Source of the DNA: Takashimella koratensis
Taxonomy: Eukaryota; Basidiomycota; Tremellomycetes; Trichosporonales; Tetragoniomycetaceae
NCBI GenBank assembly: GCA_003116875.1
Contig: BCKT01000005.1
Span: forward strand, 1,488,001 to 1,552,000
DNA length: 64,000 bases
Reading direction: 5' to 3'
The notes beneath the pieces were generated by a model. That model ran no database searches. It was not told the DNA's origin and saw only the letters and a list, made by a program, of their open reading frames with translations. The position numbers and the translations under genes were made by a program. Of this stretch, positions 44,487 through 53,886 are shown piece after piece. The first letter of the stretch is position 1. Every line of letters starts with the position of its first letter.

Positions 44487-46565
44487 ATGGTCCGCCGATC
44501 AATGCCAGCTTTTTCGAGGCTGGGAACGACAGCCAGCACTGGTGGCGATCTCTTTGACCGTCTTCTCGCAACCCAGACGTCACAGCCTGGGACACGCCGA
44601 GACAATCGGTGGAATCGTTCGGGGCGATTTGACAGATCCGACCGTTTTACGAATCTTCCCCCGCGCTCTCTTCGACCTCAATACTCAAATGCGTGGTCTC
44701 AGGGACGAGGGGGAACGTCGATCAGGTCGAATCCCCGACGAGGAGGGTGGGGGAATCGTCTATCTCCCGAAGAAGAAGAGGATGCGTTCCAGCAGCTGGT
44801 CTCTGCTCATTTCGGGCCGGGCATTGGTCGCCGTCTGGCACAATCATCGAGGGCGTCAGGCTTCACTCGGAGGACTGAGCCAACCTCGAGGCGACTGGAC
44901 CGTTGGGGCTTCAATACCACCACTACGCCCTTGCGCTGGGACAATCGAACGTATCGCGAGTCCGGCACGACTCGGCGTGTCCGACTCGCCAACATGGATC
45001 CCAGCACCATCGGACGTTCTACCGCCAATCCGGAAGTCTTCTTCAGGGACCGCACTTCTCAGCGAGCTCGCACCCGGAGAGGCCGACGACTGAGGCGTAA
45101 AGTGATTCTTACTCCTGGCACGTCGGTGGATGAAGTCGAAACAGTTGCACCGTCTGGTCAGACCTCCGTCTTTGAGAATCCGACGACAGCTTGGGAGCGG
45201 GAACGCGACAGGAGGACGAGGGAGGATTACGCTCACAAGCAGGCCCTCCGCCAAAGGGGGAGGTCGAAACGCAGATCGCTCTCAAAGCACCGGGGCGACC
45301 AGACACCCGAGGTTACGGCGACTTCGGTACAATCGAACGCCGACACCTCGCGTCCTGAGAGGCACGACGTGAGCGAGGGCGACCCGGAAGTTATGACCCT
45401 CGACCTGACAGCTGACAACTTGCGTAAGAGGAGAAGAGAAAGGAAGGCTCGAGAGAGCACCTTACGCCCAACAACAAACGGCGAGGACGCCGAAGAAACC
45501 ATCGTCTCGTCAGCCGCACGACAACTTCAGCGAGATGCCGTCGACACAAATCGTGACAACATCACTGTGCAAAACGGCGCGACGCTTGATCCCCAAGGGA
45601 TGGACGAATACTTACAAGAGATCCGTGAGGCGGTGAGCGACTACGAGGCGGAAAGAGTGACTGCACCCGATCTCGGGGGTTCATCGACGGCACGCATTCC
45701 CATCCGTGGCCAAAGGAGCAGAACATCAGACGCAGATCAAACTCTTGGTAGTACACCGAGAGATCTCGCATCAACGACAGCTCCTACCTCCACGTCTATC
45801 TTTACAACGGACGCTCAGAAACCCGGCCTTCAAAGAAGCAGCATACGTCCAACTGCGCGGAAACCGAAAGGGAAGCTGTCGGGCGTAAGCTTTAAGGATG
45901 AGAAAGAATACATACCTCTCCAGGAGGAGGCATCGAATGCTCAGAGTACCAACACCTTGGAAGCGGATGACACGACATCGCCCCAGAGGAGCACCGTTCA
46001 AACCTCACGGCGATTCCAATCGGATACAGCGTCGTCGACGACCAATGTTGAGAATGCCAACTCTTCACTTCTTTCCGAGGATCCGTACCTTGTTCGTCGT
46101 CCCAGCAGGCTCAATACTCTACGACGGGACTTGAGAGCCCGAACCTCGAACACGGTCACCTCCGCAGGCTCCACGTCATCACCCGAACGAGTGATCGAAG
46201 ACTCCTCCTCCGACATTGACAACGTACCGACAGTCAACCAACAGGACTTGAAACCATTGTCCTACGTACAGCGCAGGCGCGAGTCTCGAGCATCGACATC
46301 AGAGGCTCCAACGACCACGACTACTATTGACACCACTCCAGCGGTTATCGACACAAATGCTGACAACTACGAAAGCGATTCACCCACGGTTAGTGTGGTA
46401 GGATCAGACGACGAAGATGCCGACACCGAGGCCGAAATCCATGACGCCGATACCGAGGCGGAAGAGGATGACGATTCATTACGCCGCTCAATGCGCGGGA
46501 GACGGTCCAAGATAGTCTCGCCATCATCATCGAAGGCGCCGCGTGAAGTGGGGACGGATGATTAG
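44487..46565 (+). CDS. Intronless disordered Arg/Ser/Thr-rich protein
   Basis: One uninterrupted frame of 692 residues from the first in-frame ATG at 44487. Composition is extremely Arg, Ser, Thr and Asp rich with very few aromatic or long hydrophobic stretches, so most of it should be disordered. Basic patches (RARTRRGRRLRRK, RKRRRERKAR) suggest nuclear localisation or nucleic-acid binding. Near the C-terminus are a KGKLSGVSFKDEKEYIPL block, the only part that looks conserved in type, and acidic repeats DADTEAEI/DADTEAEE followed by RSMRGRRSK. It is the first of three consecutive intronless genes. I do not recognise it. Confidence 0.6.
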   Translation: MVRRSMPAFSRLGTTASTGGDLFDRLLATQTSQPGTRRDNRWNRSGRFDRSDRFTNLPPRSLRPQYSNAWSQGRGGTSIRSNPRRGGWGNRLSPEEEEDAFQQLVSAHFGPGIGRRLAQSSRASGFTRRTEPTSRRLDRWGFNTTTTPLRWDNRTYRESGTTRRVRLANMDPSTIGRSTANPEVFFRDRTSQRARTRRGRRLRRKVILTPGTSVDEVETVAPSGQTSVFENPTTAWERERDRRTREDYAHKQALRQRGRSKRRSLSKHRGDQTPEVTATSVQSNADTSRPERHDVSEGDPEVMTLDLTADNLRKRRRERKARESTLRPTTNGEDAEETIVSSAARQLQRDAVDTNRDNITVQNGATLDPQGMDEYLQEIREAVSDYEAERVTAPDLGGSSTARIPIRGQRSRTSDADQTLGSTPRDLASTTAPTSTSIFTTDAQKPGLQRSSIRPTARKPKGKLSGVSFKDEKEYIPLQEEASNAQSTNTLEADDTTSPQRSTVQTSRRFQSDTASSTTNVENANSSLLSEDPYLVRRPSRLNTLRRDLRARTSNTVTSAGSTSSPERVIEDSSSDIDNVPTVNQQDLKPLSYVQRRRESRASTSEAPTTTTTIDTTPAVIDTNADNYESDSPTVSVVGSDDEDADTEAEIHDADTEAEEDDDSLRRSMRGRRSKIVSPSSSKAPREVGTDD

Positions 46566-47066
46566 TCGAACATGCTACAAGGCAGGATCGTTTGTACATA
46601 TTCTAGCTCAATGCTCTCTCTTTGCTTCGTTTGGCACAATTCGAGCCACTCCCTGGTCTACGAGTCCTCCTTGGGGGCTGTACTGCGATCAACCTCATGT
46701 TACCATTTCGTTGATGTTGATGAAAGTTCTTGCGAGCCACTGACTGTGTCTGTGGTCATTATGGCAGCTTCAAGCCTCAAAAATCCACAAAGTTCGATCC
46801 ATTTCCACAGGCTCCGTCAGCTGGGACGTATAATGGATGAGTGGAGCTAGTTCGCTATCCGCTCGGTATCTTCTGCTCTCGCCGCCGCGGAGACATGTAC
46901 ATAAGACCCAAGCCCACCCTCCCCCCTCCTCCTCACTACCAAGGTCTCTTTCTCTTTCTCTCTCTCTCTCTTTCTCAACGTCGGCCTCGACAACACCCAA
47001 TCTGGCCTTTCATTCGCGCCACTACCTTGAAGCGCAAACCTTGCCGCCACTGACTTGCGTTCAACC
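46566..47066. other. Intergenic, no supported gene
   Basis: Contains a CT-rich tract at about 46941-46977 roughly 90-125 bases upstream of the next ATG, probably part of the leader or core promoter. Confidence 0.5.
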
Positions 47067-48326
47067 ATGAACCACTTTGGCCAGCCGGCCTCTACCAACG
47101 CCTCATTTCGACCCTCCCCGGTCGGGGGAAACACCTTCAATTCCAGCCGGAATGGTACCCCGTCATCCTTCTCACCTGAGCAGCTGAACTACCTGCGTCA
47201 GCTGCAAGCTGCTCAGAACAACGCCGGCGTCCGCACCGCACCGACTACGACCTGCTCGCAGCCAAACATTTTCTCAGGTCCTCCGTCGGCCTCGCCATAC
47301 AGTGGCCCTCCCCTTCGCCCAACACCTATCAACTTGGGTCAGCCTACGACCAACGCCTCGACATTCGTCCCTCCAGGACGCCGCTTTCCAGGCCCCAGCA
47401 CCCCCAGCCGAAACTTCGGAACAACCACAAACAACTTGTCCCAAGACCACCCCCTGGCTGGCCTTTTTGGTCCCAAGAATTCGACGAATCACACGACTGC
47501 CGCTCCCACTGGCTATCCCGGCATGAACACCCCGCAGACGTCGAACCCCGGTATACGTCGGACTCAGACCCCCTTCGACCCCTCCGTGCCTGGCTTCTCA
47601 GCTGTCCCGCGTACCGCCACCCCTCCAACCACCGGGGTTGCTTCGGACCCGAATCCCGGCTTTGGCGCTTACAGCACTCCGCAGACCAGTGTCCCGTCCT
47701 TCGTTGACGAGACAGATCCCACCAACCATGGCGCGGCATGGATGAGACTTCTCCAGAACGCAAACCCTGACCAGCTCCGTTCGACGTGCCTGGAGCTGCT
47801 CAGCTCCAATCAGGGCCTTTCGAAGAAGTACGCCGACCTCGAGACAAAGTACGACGCCCTCCAAACCCAAGTCGAAGAGCTGCAGACTGCAAACTCCACC
47901 AAAAACACTTCAAACCGGCCCAACCTCCTCCGCCGTCTTCGAAGGAGGGGCAAGCGCGTTACAGAGGGAGATGGGGGCACTTTGTCTGGGACCAGCGGTT
48001 CGGGATACAACACTTCGGATTTCGAAAGCGATGAGGAGGAGACCCCTGTCGAGAACACTGCTGTCCGGCGTCCATTTTGGAAGAGATCAAGTTTCAGAAC
48101 GGGTGAGGAGGAGGTCCCCTTCGAGAATACCAGAAGTGGACGACGTTTTGGGAACGGGGATCGACCGCGCGGATCAACTTGGGACACTCGCCCCGGCCGT
48201 GTTGGGGATAATGGCCATCGCGTTGGTCTGGACGACTGGAATCCGGAAGCTCCGAGACGAGGGCAGAGAGGTGGTGACCCGTGGAGAGCGCCAAAGACCG
48301 GGTCTTCCAATCGCTTTTTTGATTGA
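47067..48326 (+). CDS. Intronless disordered protein with short coiled coil
   Basis: A single frame of 419 residues from the ATG at 47067. The first 220 residues are rich in Asn, Pro, Thr, Ser and Gly. A helical block follows (WMRLLQNANPDQLRSTCLELL, then a heptad-like KKYADLETKYDALQTQVEEL), which should form a short coiled coil. The C-terminal third has a basic cluster (LLRRLRRRGKR), an imperfect repeat EEETPVEN/EEEVPFEN each followed by basic-aromatic residues, and an Arg/Gly tail. No known family was recognised. The open frame of this length, its composition and the lack of introns resemble the genes on either side. Confidence 0.55.
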   Translation: MNHFGQPASTNASFRPSPVGGNTFNSSRNGTPSSFSPEQLNYLRQLQAAQNNAGVRTAPTTTCSQPNIFSGPPSASPYSGPPLRPTPINLGQPTTNASTFVPPGRRFPGPSTPSRNFGTTTNNLSQDHPLAGLFGPKNSTNHTTAAPTGYPGMNTPQTSNPGIRRTQTPFDPSVPGFSAVPRTATPPTTGVASDPNPGFGAYSTPQTSVPSFVDETDPTNHGAAWMRLLQNANPDQLRSTCLELLSSNQGLSKKYADLETKYDALQTQVEELQTANSTKNTSNRPNLLRRLRRRGKRVTEGDGGTLSGTSGSGYNTSDFESDEEETPVENTAVRRPFWKRSSFRTGEEEVPFENTRSGRRFGNGDRPRGSTWDTRPGRVGDNGHRVGLDDWNPEAPRRGQRGGDPWRAPKTGSSNRFFD

Positions 48327-48983
48327 ACTCTGAGACTCTCTCCACCCTCTCCTCTGGAGCTTTGCGGTGCTACAGAGCTTACAGGGAGAACCAGTACCAT
48401 ACCATTTTGCTTCGCTTTCTCTTGAGTCGTGCTTTGAAGGCAGTACCATGCATTCGCTACAAGTCACCTGTGCTTTTCTGCACTAACACGCCTTCGCCAG
48501 CCTGTGACTGCCACATTCCTCCTTCGTGTCTTCTTATCTGCCACCCCATTTCCCTCTTTCTCTTGGTCTATCACAATGTATCAGCACAAGAGACCATCGA
48601 AAGACAGCTTGGAGATCTTCCTTCCATGTTTGCCAAGTCTTCGAATGCTGCAGTGGCCCGATCTAGACCACCTCGGCCTTCGAGGATCTGGATCAACAAC
48701 CAGCCTTGGTGAACACGAAACGGCCTACCTGGTCGATCTTAGCCTTTCACCCTGGCAGAATCTTTGTGAACCCCCTCTAGCTGAGATCTACTGACTCCAT
48801 CCTTTCTGCATGTCTTCGGCACTCCGCCTTCTTCTGTTGACCACTCTCTCACTCGTTTGCCGTATGTTCCCAATCCTTTGAGTGGGCAACCAGGAGCACT
48901 CGACAGCGCCTCCCCCCTTGTCAACTCCCACTGATCGTTCTCACCTTGTCGTCCACCCATCACAACTCTGCAGCTCTCACCAC
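48327..48983. other. Intergenic, no supported gene
   Basis: Between the second and third intronless genes. Frames at 48323-48794 show no support. The last 100 bases are C/T-rich and lead into the ATG at 48984. Confidence 0.45.
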
Positions 48984-49592
48984 ATGACCGCAAACACGGT
49001 TCTCAGCATGACTCACGCCTCCAAACGTCACCCGGACTCCAGCCATGGAGGCCGTTGCCATGCCCCTGTCTCGTCTTCTGACCAGCCTTTCACTTCGACC
49101 GGCTCCTCTTCCACCCGACGCCACACTGACGACTTGTTGCCGTTCGATCTCACCCCTACCACCCAGGACTCGATCGATGAAGCCAATGCTTGGTACGAGA
49201 CCTCCTTCGATGACCTGCGAAACCAGGTGAACGAGGCGACCAAGTACCAGACGCAAGTTCACGCCCATCGATCAAGGAGGCATCCGAGGCGCCGCGCTGC
49301 CATAGATCAGCATGGTCGTACCCCTTCAGACGACGAAACCATCTTCCCCGAAGACGTGACACAGATGACCGATCATCTGGAAATCCCCTCGCGATCTCAC
49401 CAGCCTCGTTCCACAGTTGGCGCCAACCTTTTCGATTCTCCAGAATCCGACCTTCTTTCGCCCGACGGATACGCGTCCACCATCACGTACTCGAGGACTG
49501 CGAAAAGCGGTCACACCTCTCACGCGCAGTCCGACCATCGAAGCTACCATGATCATCCCCCTCGCGACATGCGGTACTCCGGTCGTCGCTGA
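48984..49592 (+). CDS. Intronless small disordered His/Ser-rich protein
   Basis: One frame of 202 residues from the ATG at 48984 (context CACCACATGA); the frame extends upstream only to a GTG. Sequence is rich in His, Ser, Thr and Arg. One helical part stands out: TTQDSIDEANAWYETSFDDLRNQVNEAT lies near residues 63-90, flanked by Arg/His-rich stretches. No signal peptide or membrane segment. Function unknown; it is the third of the intronless disordered set. Confidence is limited because low-complexity frames can stay open by chance. Confidence 0.45.
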   Translation: MTANTVLSMTHASKRHPDSSHGGRCHAPVSSSDQPFTSTGSSSTRRHTDDLLPFDLTPTTQDSIDEANAWYETSFDDLRNQVNEATKYQTQVHAHRSRRHPRRRAAIDQHGRTPSDDETIFPEDVTQMTDHLEIPSRSHQPRSTVGANLFDSPESDLLSPDGYASTITYSRTAKSGHTSHAQSDHRSYHDHPPRDMRYSGRR

Positions 49593-49784
49593 CATCCCAC
49601 CGACGCCAATTTCCGCGATGTAGCGTTCATCTTCTGTACCGTTGAATGACTTTTGCTCTACAGGTCGCGGTGTCAGACTTTCTGTTCTGTACGTTTTTTT
49701 TTCGATTGTGATCATGATTGCATATTGGTGTCTGCTCAGGTCTGCGGATATGTACATACGCTTTGCCAACTATTAGCTCCGCGT

Positions 49785-52762
49785 TCACCGCGTCAAAGTC
49801 CTCCGCGGTCGACGGATCTTAAGGCTACTGAGATCAAGAGCCTCTATACTCCCACCTCTCTCAGTGACATCGCCATCCGCTCGACCTTCCTGTCCTTCAT
49901 CCAACTTTGCAGGCTCTTCATACTCCCCAGTCCATTGACCCATCACGTCTCGACCTTCCCTATAGTTTACCGTAAAATCGTCTGCCACAGAAGTTGCCGA
50001 AACCAAAGACTCTTTCAAAGCTTGAAGATCAGAGACTTGGATCTCTTTGAACACGTCATAGTCATGTTCTTCCCTGTCTTCTCCCGGCTCGTGGGACTTC
50101 TGGTTCATTGCAATGATCGTGTCGATCAGAGTCTGTATAGCGGACACGTCATCAACTTTTGGCACACTACCGCCAAGATCTTGCATCCAGTGTGCGGGTC
50201 CTGTTGATGTATCTTGCTCTTCGAGCTCAGTGGCGTGATCCTCATTCTCCGAGTCGCTCTCCTCCTCTTGCATCCCATGTTCGGAGCTCACTGGATGATT
50301 CTGTTCTCCGAGCTCGGAGATGTTCTCCTCATTATCAGAGTTGTTCTCGTTCGGCGGCGGAGGGAAAAATTCGCCCAAAGCGAGAGGACGAGGGTTGACC
50401 CCCTTGTTCTTGAGCTTCGGTTTCAGCGTATTTTTATTCGACGTTGACCCAGTTGACGTTGACTGCCATGCGAACTCGTTCTGTTGATCTTTGAAGATAT
50501 TTCTCATCTTCATATCTTCCGGAACAGGGGGACGCGTGCCCTGCTTATGTTCCTCTTCCAGACGTGTCAAAAGGTCATTGAACGCGCTCAGCTCTAAAAA
50601 GTCGGCATCTTCCTCGGCGTATTGGGCACTTGACGAAGCTGTCTCCTCCAGAGGATCCTCACCCCTCACCGAGGATGATGCGTCGTCATCAGCGCCTGTT
50701 GCTTCTTTTGAATCCGAGGATTGATTATAAAGCTTGCCAATCTTAACACCGGGAGCCCTGGTCGTGGACCTTTGGTATGGAGCCCCACGGCCTTTTTTCT
50801 TCTTCCCCAAGGATGTAGGGGTTTGTTTGCGTTTCATTTCTTTCCAATCTCCAGATTCGTCGTCGTCTTCTTCTGCGGTCACCAATTGACTTAAAATACT
50901 GTTGAAATGATTGAGGGAACGGCCCCAGATGACGCTGTTGAGGGTACGCCTGAATGAGTTACTATCTTTCCATCCTGAAGTCTTTGGATTGATCTTTCTG
51001 GGACCAGAGGATCGTTTACCCGATCTCGACGACTCTGCACTTTTCGGATGCAAAGTGCTTGGCTTACTAGGTAGCTGGCTTCGCAACTCCTTAACCATTG
51101 TCGGGCATTGGTGATGTCTTTGAGTTGTTTCGTCGTCACCAGCGAAGGCTGCAACGATGGATATTGTAACTTAATCTCTCGTCCCGAAAGCAATTCTATC
51201 GTCTTGAGCAGTGGATCCATGGCTTGGGTTACTTTCGAGTTTTCATGTGTGAGGAACTCGTTGAGCTTTGCAACTTTCTTGTCGGTTTTGAAAGTCTTAG
51301 GATCGATAGTTGCCAAGAACACCTCTGAGAACTCTTCAGTGAGCAGAAAGGCTGTAGAAGTGTAATCCCGGAAAAGCTTGGCGACTGCTCGACAGGCATG
51401 TCCGTAGAGGCGGAAAGCGTTGAGCTTCTCCCACTCGCTTTCCTCGAAGATAATCTCAGTGAGAGCTTTCTCGCGTGGCGGAAGCTTCCCTCCTAGCTCT
51501 TTGATGAGATCCTCCGCTTCCTTACTGTTCGAAGCATTCATGTCCATGCTTAGTTTCATCCTTTTCGCGCCCTCTAGGACTGCTATTGTATGCGACAAGG
51601 AAGTGTGTTCAGAGTCGTCTTTCAGGTCGAATGAGTACGTCATAGGTTCGGGGTTCACCCGTTTGTTAAATGGCGCCGCATAAGAGAAGCCACGAGTTCT
51701 TATCAGATGAATGCTGGAGTACTTTCGATAGTACTCCAGCTTGCTTTCATCTTCGCCAATCCCCTCCGTCTTATAGAACTCATCGACGTCTTCTAACAAA
51801 GAAGTTGAAAGTTCCACTTTATCAGACTCGGGATTTAAGACCATGACAAACATGTTGCTGTCGTCTTCGGTTTTTAACCTTGTTCGACGAGGTAGCGTCT
51901 TGCCGTGGCCGAACGGCTTTGTGCGTTTCGAGTTGTCAGAAGGGTCATATTGACTAGCTTCCCATGCGGCGTTGATGATGTCGTCGAAGGGTGTGGCAAA
52001 GGCTTGCTCATCGGACAAGAAGTAAGGCTTTAGCTTTTCATTTTCTGCTTCCATGTCGACCTCGTAGATACGACGCCCGTCCGAAAGGTAATGTGTTCTG
52101 TCCGCTAAGATTGCGCTGGCGAAGCGGCCTTTACGGCTGAGATAGTCCCAGCGCAGTGAATGTAGGGACGCTAGCTCATGTTGAATGACAGCTTTATGAG
52201 CCTCTGTGCAGACCTCTTCCCAATCCAGCGGTAGACCGAGCGTGTCGTTCAATGAGCCTTCGATTTGGTCTAGCCTGATGTCAAGCTGCCGTTCGATGTG
52301 TTTGGAAAACGGGGCGAGAAGTTCATCGAGATCAGCAGTTGCTGCACGATGGTCGATGGCCGGTTTCTTTCCTGTTACCGGAAGAAAAGGTTGACCGGAT
52401 AACTTGTTGATCGTCTCGGAGACGGCGTCTTGTCGAGTGCTCAGCCATTCAGCAGTAGCATGAGCTTCTCGGCGACGGATAATCCTCTCAAAGAGATCGA
52501 GATTAGAATCAATGCCCGCGAGCATGTGCACGTCTGATCGGGCACCTACATCTTCCCAGGATAGTCGGTTGTCCAAGTAATAGTCTGTTTGCTCGAGTTT
52601 CGGTCGAAAACGCTGGATGTGCGTGGATATCTGTTCCTCCAACTCGGTGGGGCGTTCATCGCCATTGGGACGGCCTCTAAAGAGCCTCAAGTAAGTGCGA
52701 GAAGGAAGATTGTTCTCCCGCTCCTGGAAGACAGCGAGTGTGTACGCTTTGACGGAAGGCAT
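49785..52762 (-). pseudogene. Family C large protein, frameshifted copy
   Basis: Starts at the ATG at 52762 (MPSVKAYTLAVF) and reads about 555 codons to near 51093, where the frame must shift by one base (after ARQW) to continue as KELRSQLPSK down to the stop at 49785. Homology to the copy at 61982-64000 crosses the break: before it ADRTHYLSD, VELSTSLLEDVDEF, DESKL and FDLKDD; after it SFRRTLNSVIWGR opposite SFRELLSKTAFRH. Total length is one base short of whole codons (about 992 residues if restored). The C-terminal part is acidic and disordered. No intron fits the break. No known domain was recognised. It may be a fresh pseudogene, an assembly error or a frameshifting gene. Confidence 0.6.
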
Positions 52763-53886
52763 CGCAGCAATGGTGAGTTTATGCAATGCAAAGAATCAGG
52801 CTTTGGGTCATACACATCTCTCCCCGTAAGCTTGCCACCCAGCTTTATATCGCTTGTGCATGGCGTAGACCAAGCGTGGATTGCACGGGAGGCCAGAGCT
52901 CACAATTTTAGCCCCGTCATGAGCAAAGGAAAGAACAATGGTATGACTCGGCTTCAAGCATGGGAAATCCTTGGTGAGACTGACTGACTACCTTTGGAAA
53001 AGATCTGCAGTTGTCGGTCCTCCCTTTTTGGCAACGGAGAGGATGAACAAAAGTGGGACGGTTTCGGTCAACGTCGCCGCATGGCCAATTGACGTGAGCC
53101 TAGAACAATATGCCAAGCGGGGATTTCCAGAGCAAAGCTCACCCGCATAGCCGCGTGACATGGATAGGATCCCCCAATAGACCGAGCGGGTCATGAAATT
53201 TGCCGATGCGCGTAGAGGCGCAGGAAGGCAGAGGGCAGAGGCGGCGGCCGCAGTGGTAGTAGGGTGGATATACGGATATCCCTTGTGTACAGTAGAGTGG
53301 AGTGGTTGGACGGTGTGGGACCATGTCGGATTTGGCCGCTGCCGCCTCGGGCGCCGAATCAAGACGGTTTGCTTGCAAAGAATTTTCGATTTGAACCCTG
53401 GACTGGGCTTGGGACCGCACGCTCGACCGATGCTCACTCCCTCTCTTATACATATGTATAGGTATGCATCCCAGACCTCTCATTCACACTCTTTCTCATC
53501 GACCCCCCTCCCCCTCCCGCTCCTGCGTCGTTGTGACTCATCGACCATTGTCTCGTTCGACTCGATTCGAGCTGGGAGGCCCGTCATCTGATCTTTACCG
53601 GTAAACACGGCGTGACTCGCCTGATCTCCTGATTCCTACCTCGGCTCCGACCTGCCTTTCGCCGCCACTGCTTGTTTATCCACTCGGCACACGGCCTCGG
53701 AAGCGACTGCCCGCGCCCCTCTCCTCATCCTTGGCCCCTCCCTCGCCGGCCAACGTACGCCCGAGTCCATCTGCCTTCCGCCGACGCTGACTCAGTCTCG
53801 GCAATCCCCATCGGGCCTCCGACTTTTCCAAGCATACATACACACCTTTTGCATACCACTCGATCCACCCCCAAAATTCACCTATC
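52763..53886. other. Long intergenic region, no supported gene
   Basis: Between divergent genes for family C and the ABC transporter. Open frames exist on both strands (plus 52589-52987, minus 52988-53437) but neither has splice support or recognisable content. A C/T-rich leader precedes the ABC transporter start. Confidence 0.45.

Noticed and set aside
53385..53405. B-box-like GGTTCAAATC on the minus strand, as in a tRNA
   Set aside because: No T-stem or acceptor-stem pairing around it. No tRNA or rRNA gene could be supported anywhere in the window.
52988..53437. Minus-strand frame containing MTRSVYWGIL and a C-terminal TADLFQR
   Set aside because: A GT-AG join inside it leads to a stop, and the unspliced frame has no recognisable content. 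Could be revisited with RNA data.
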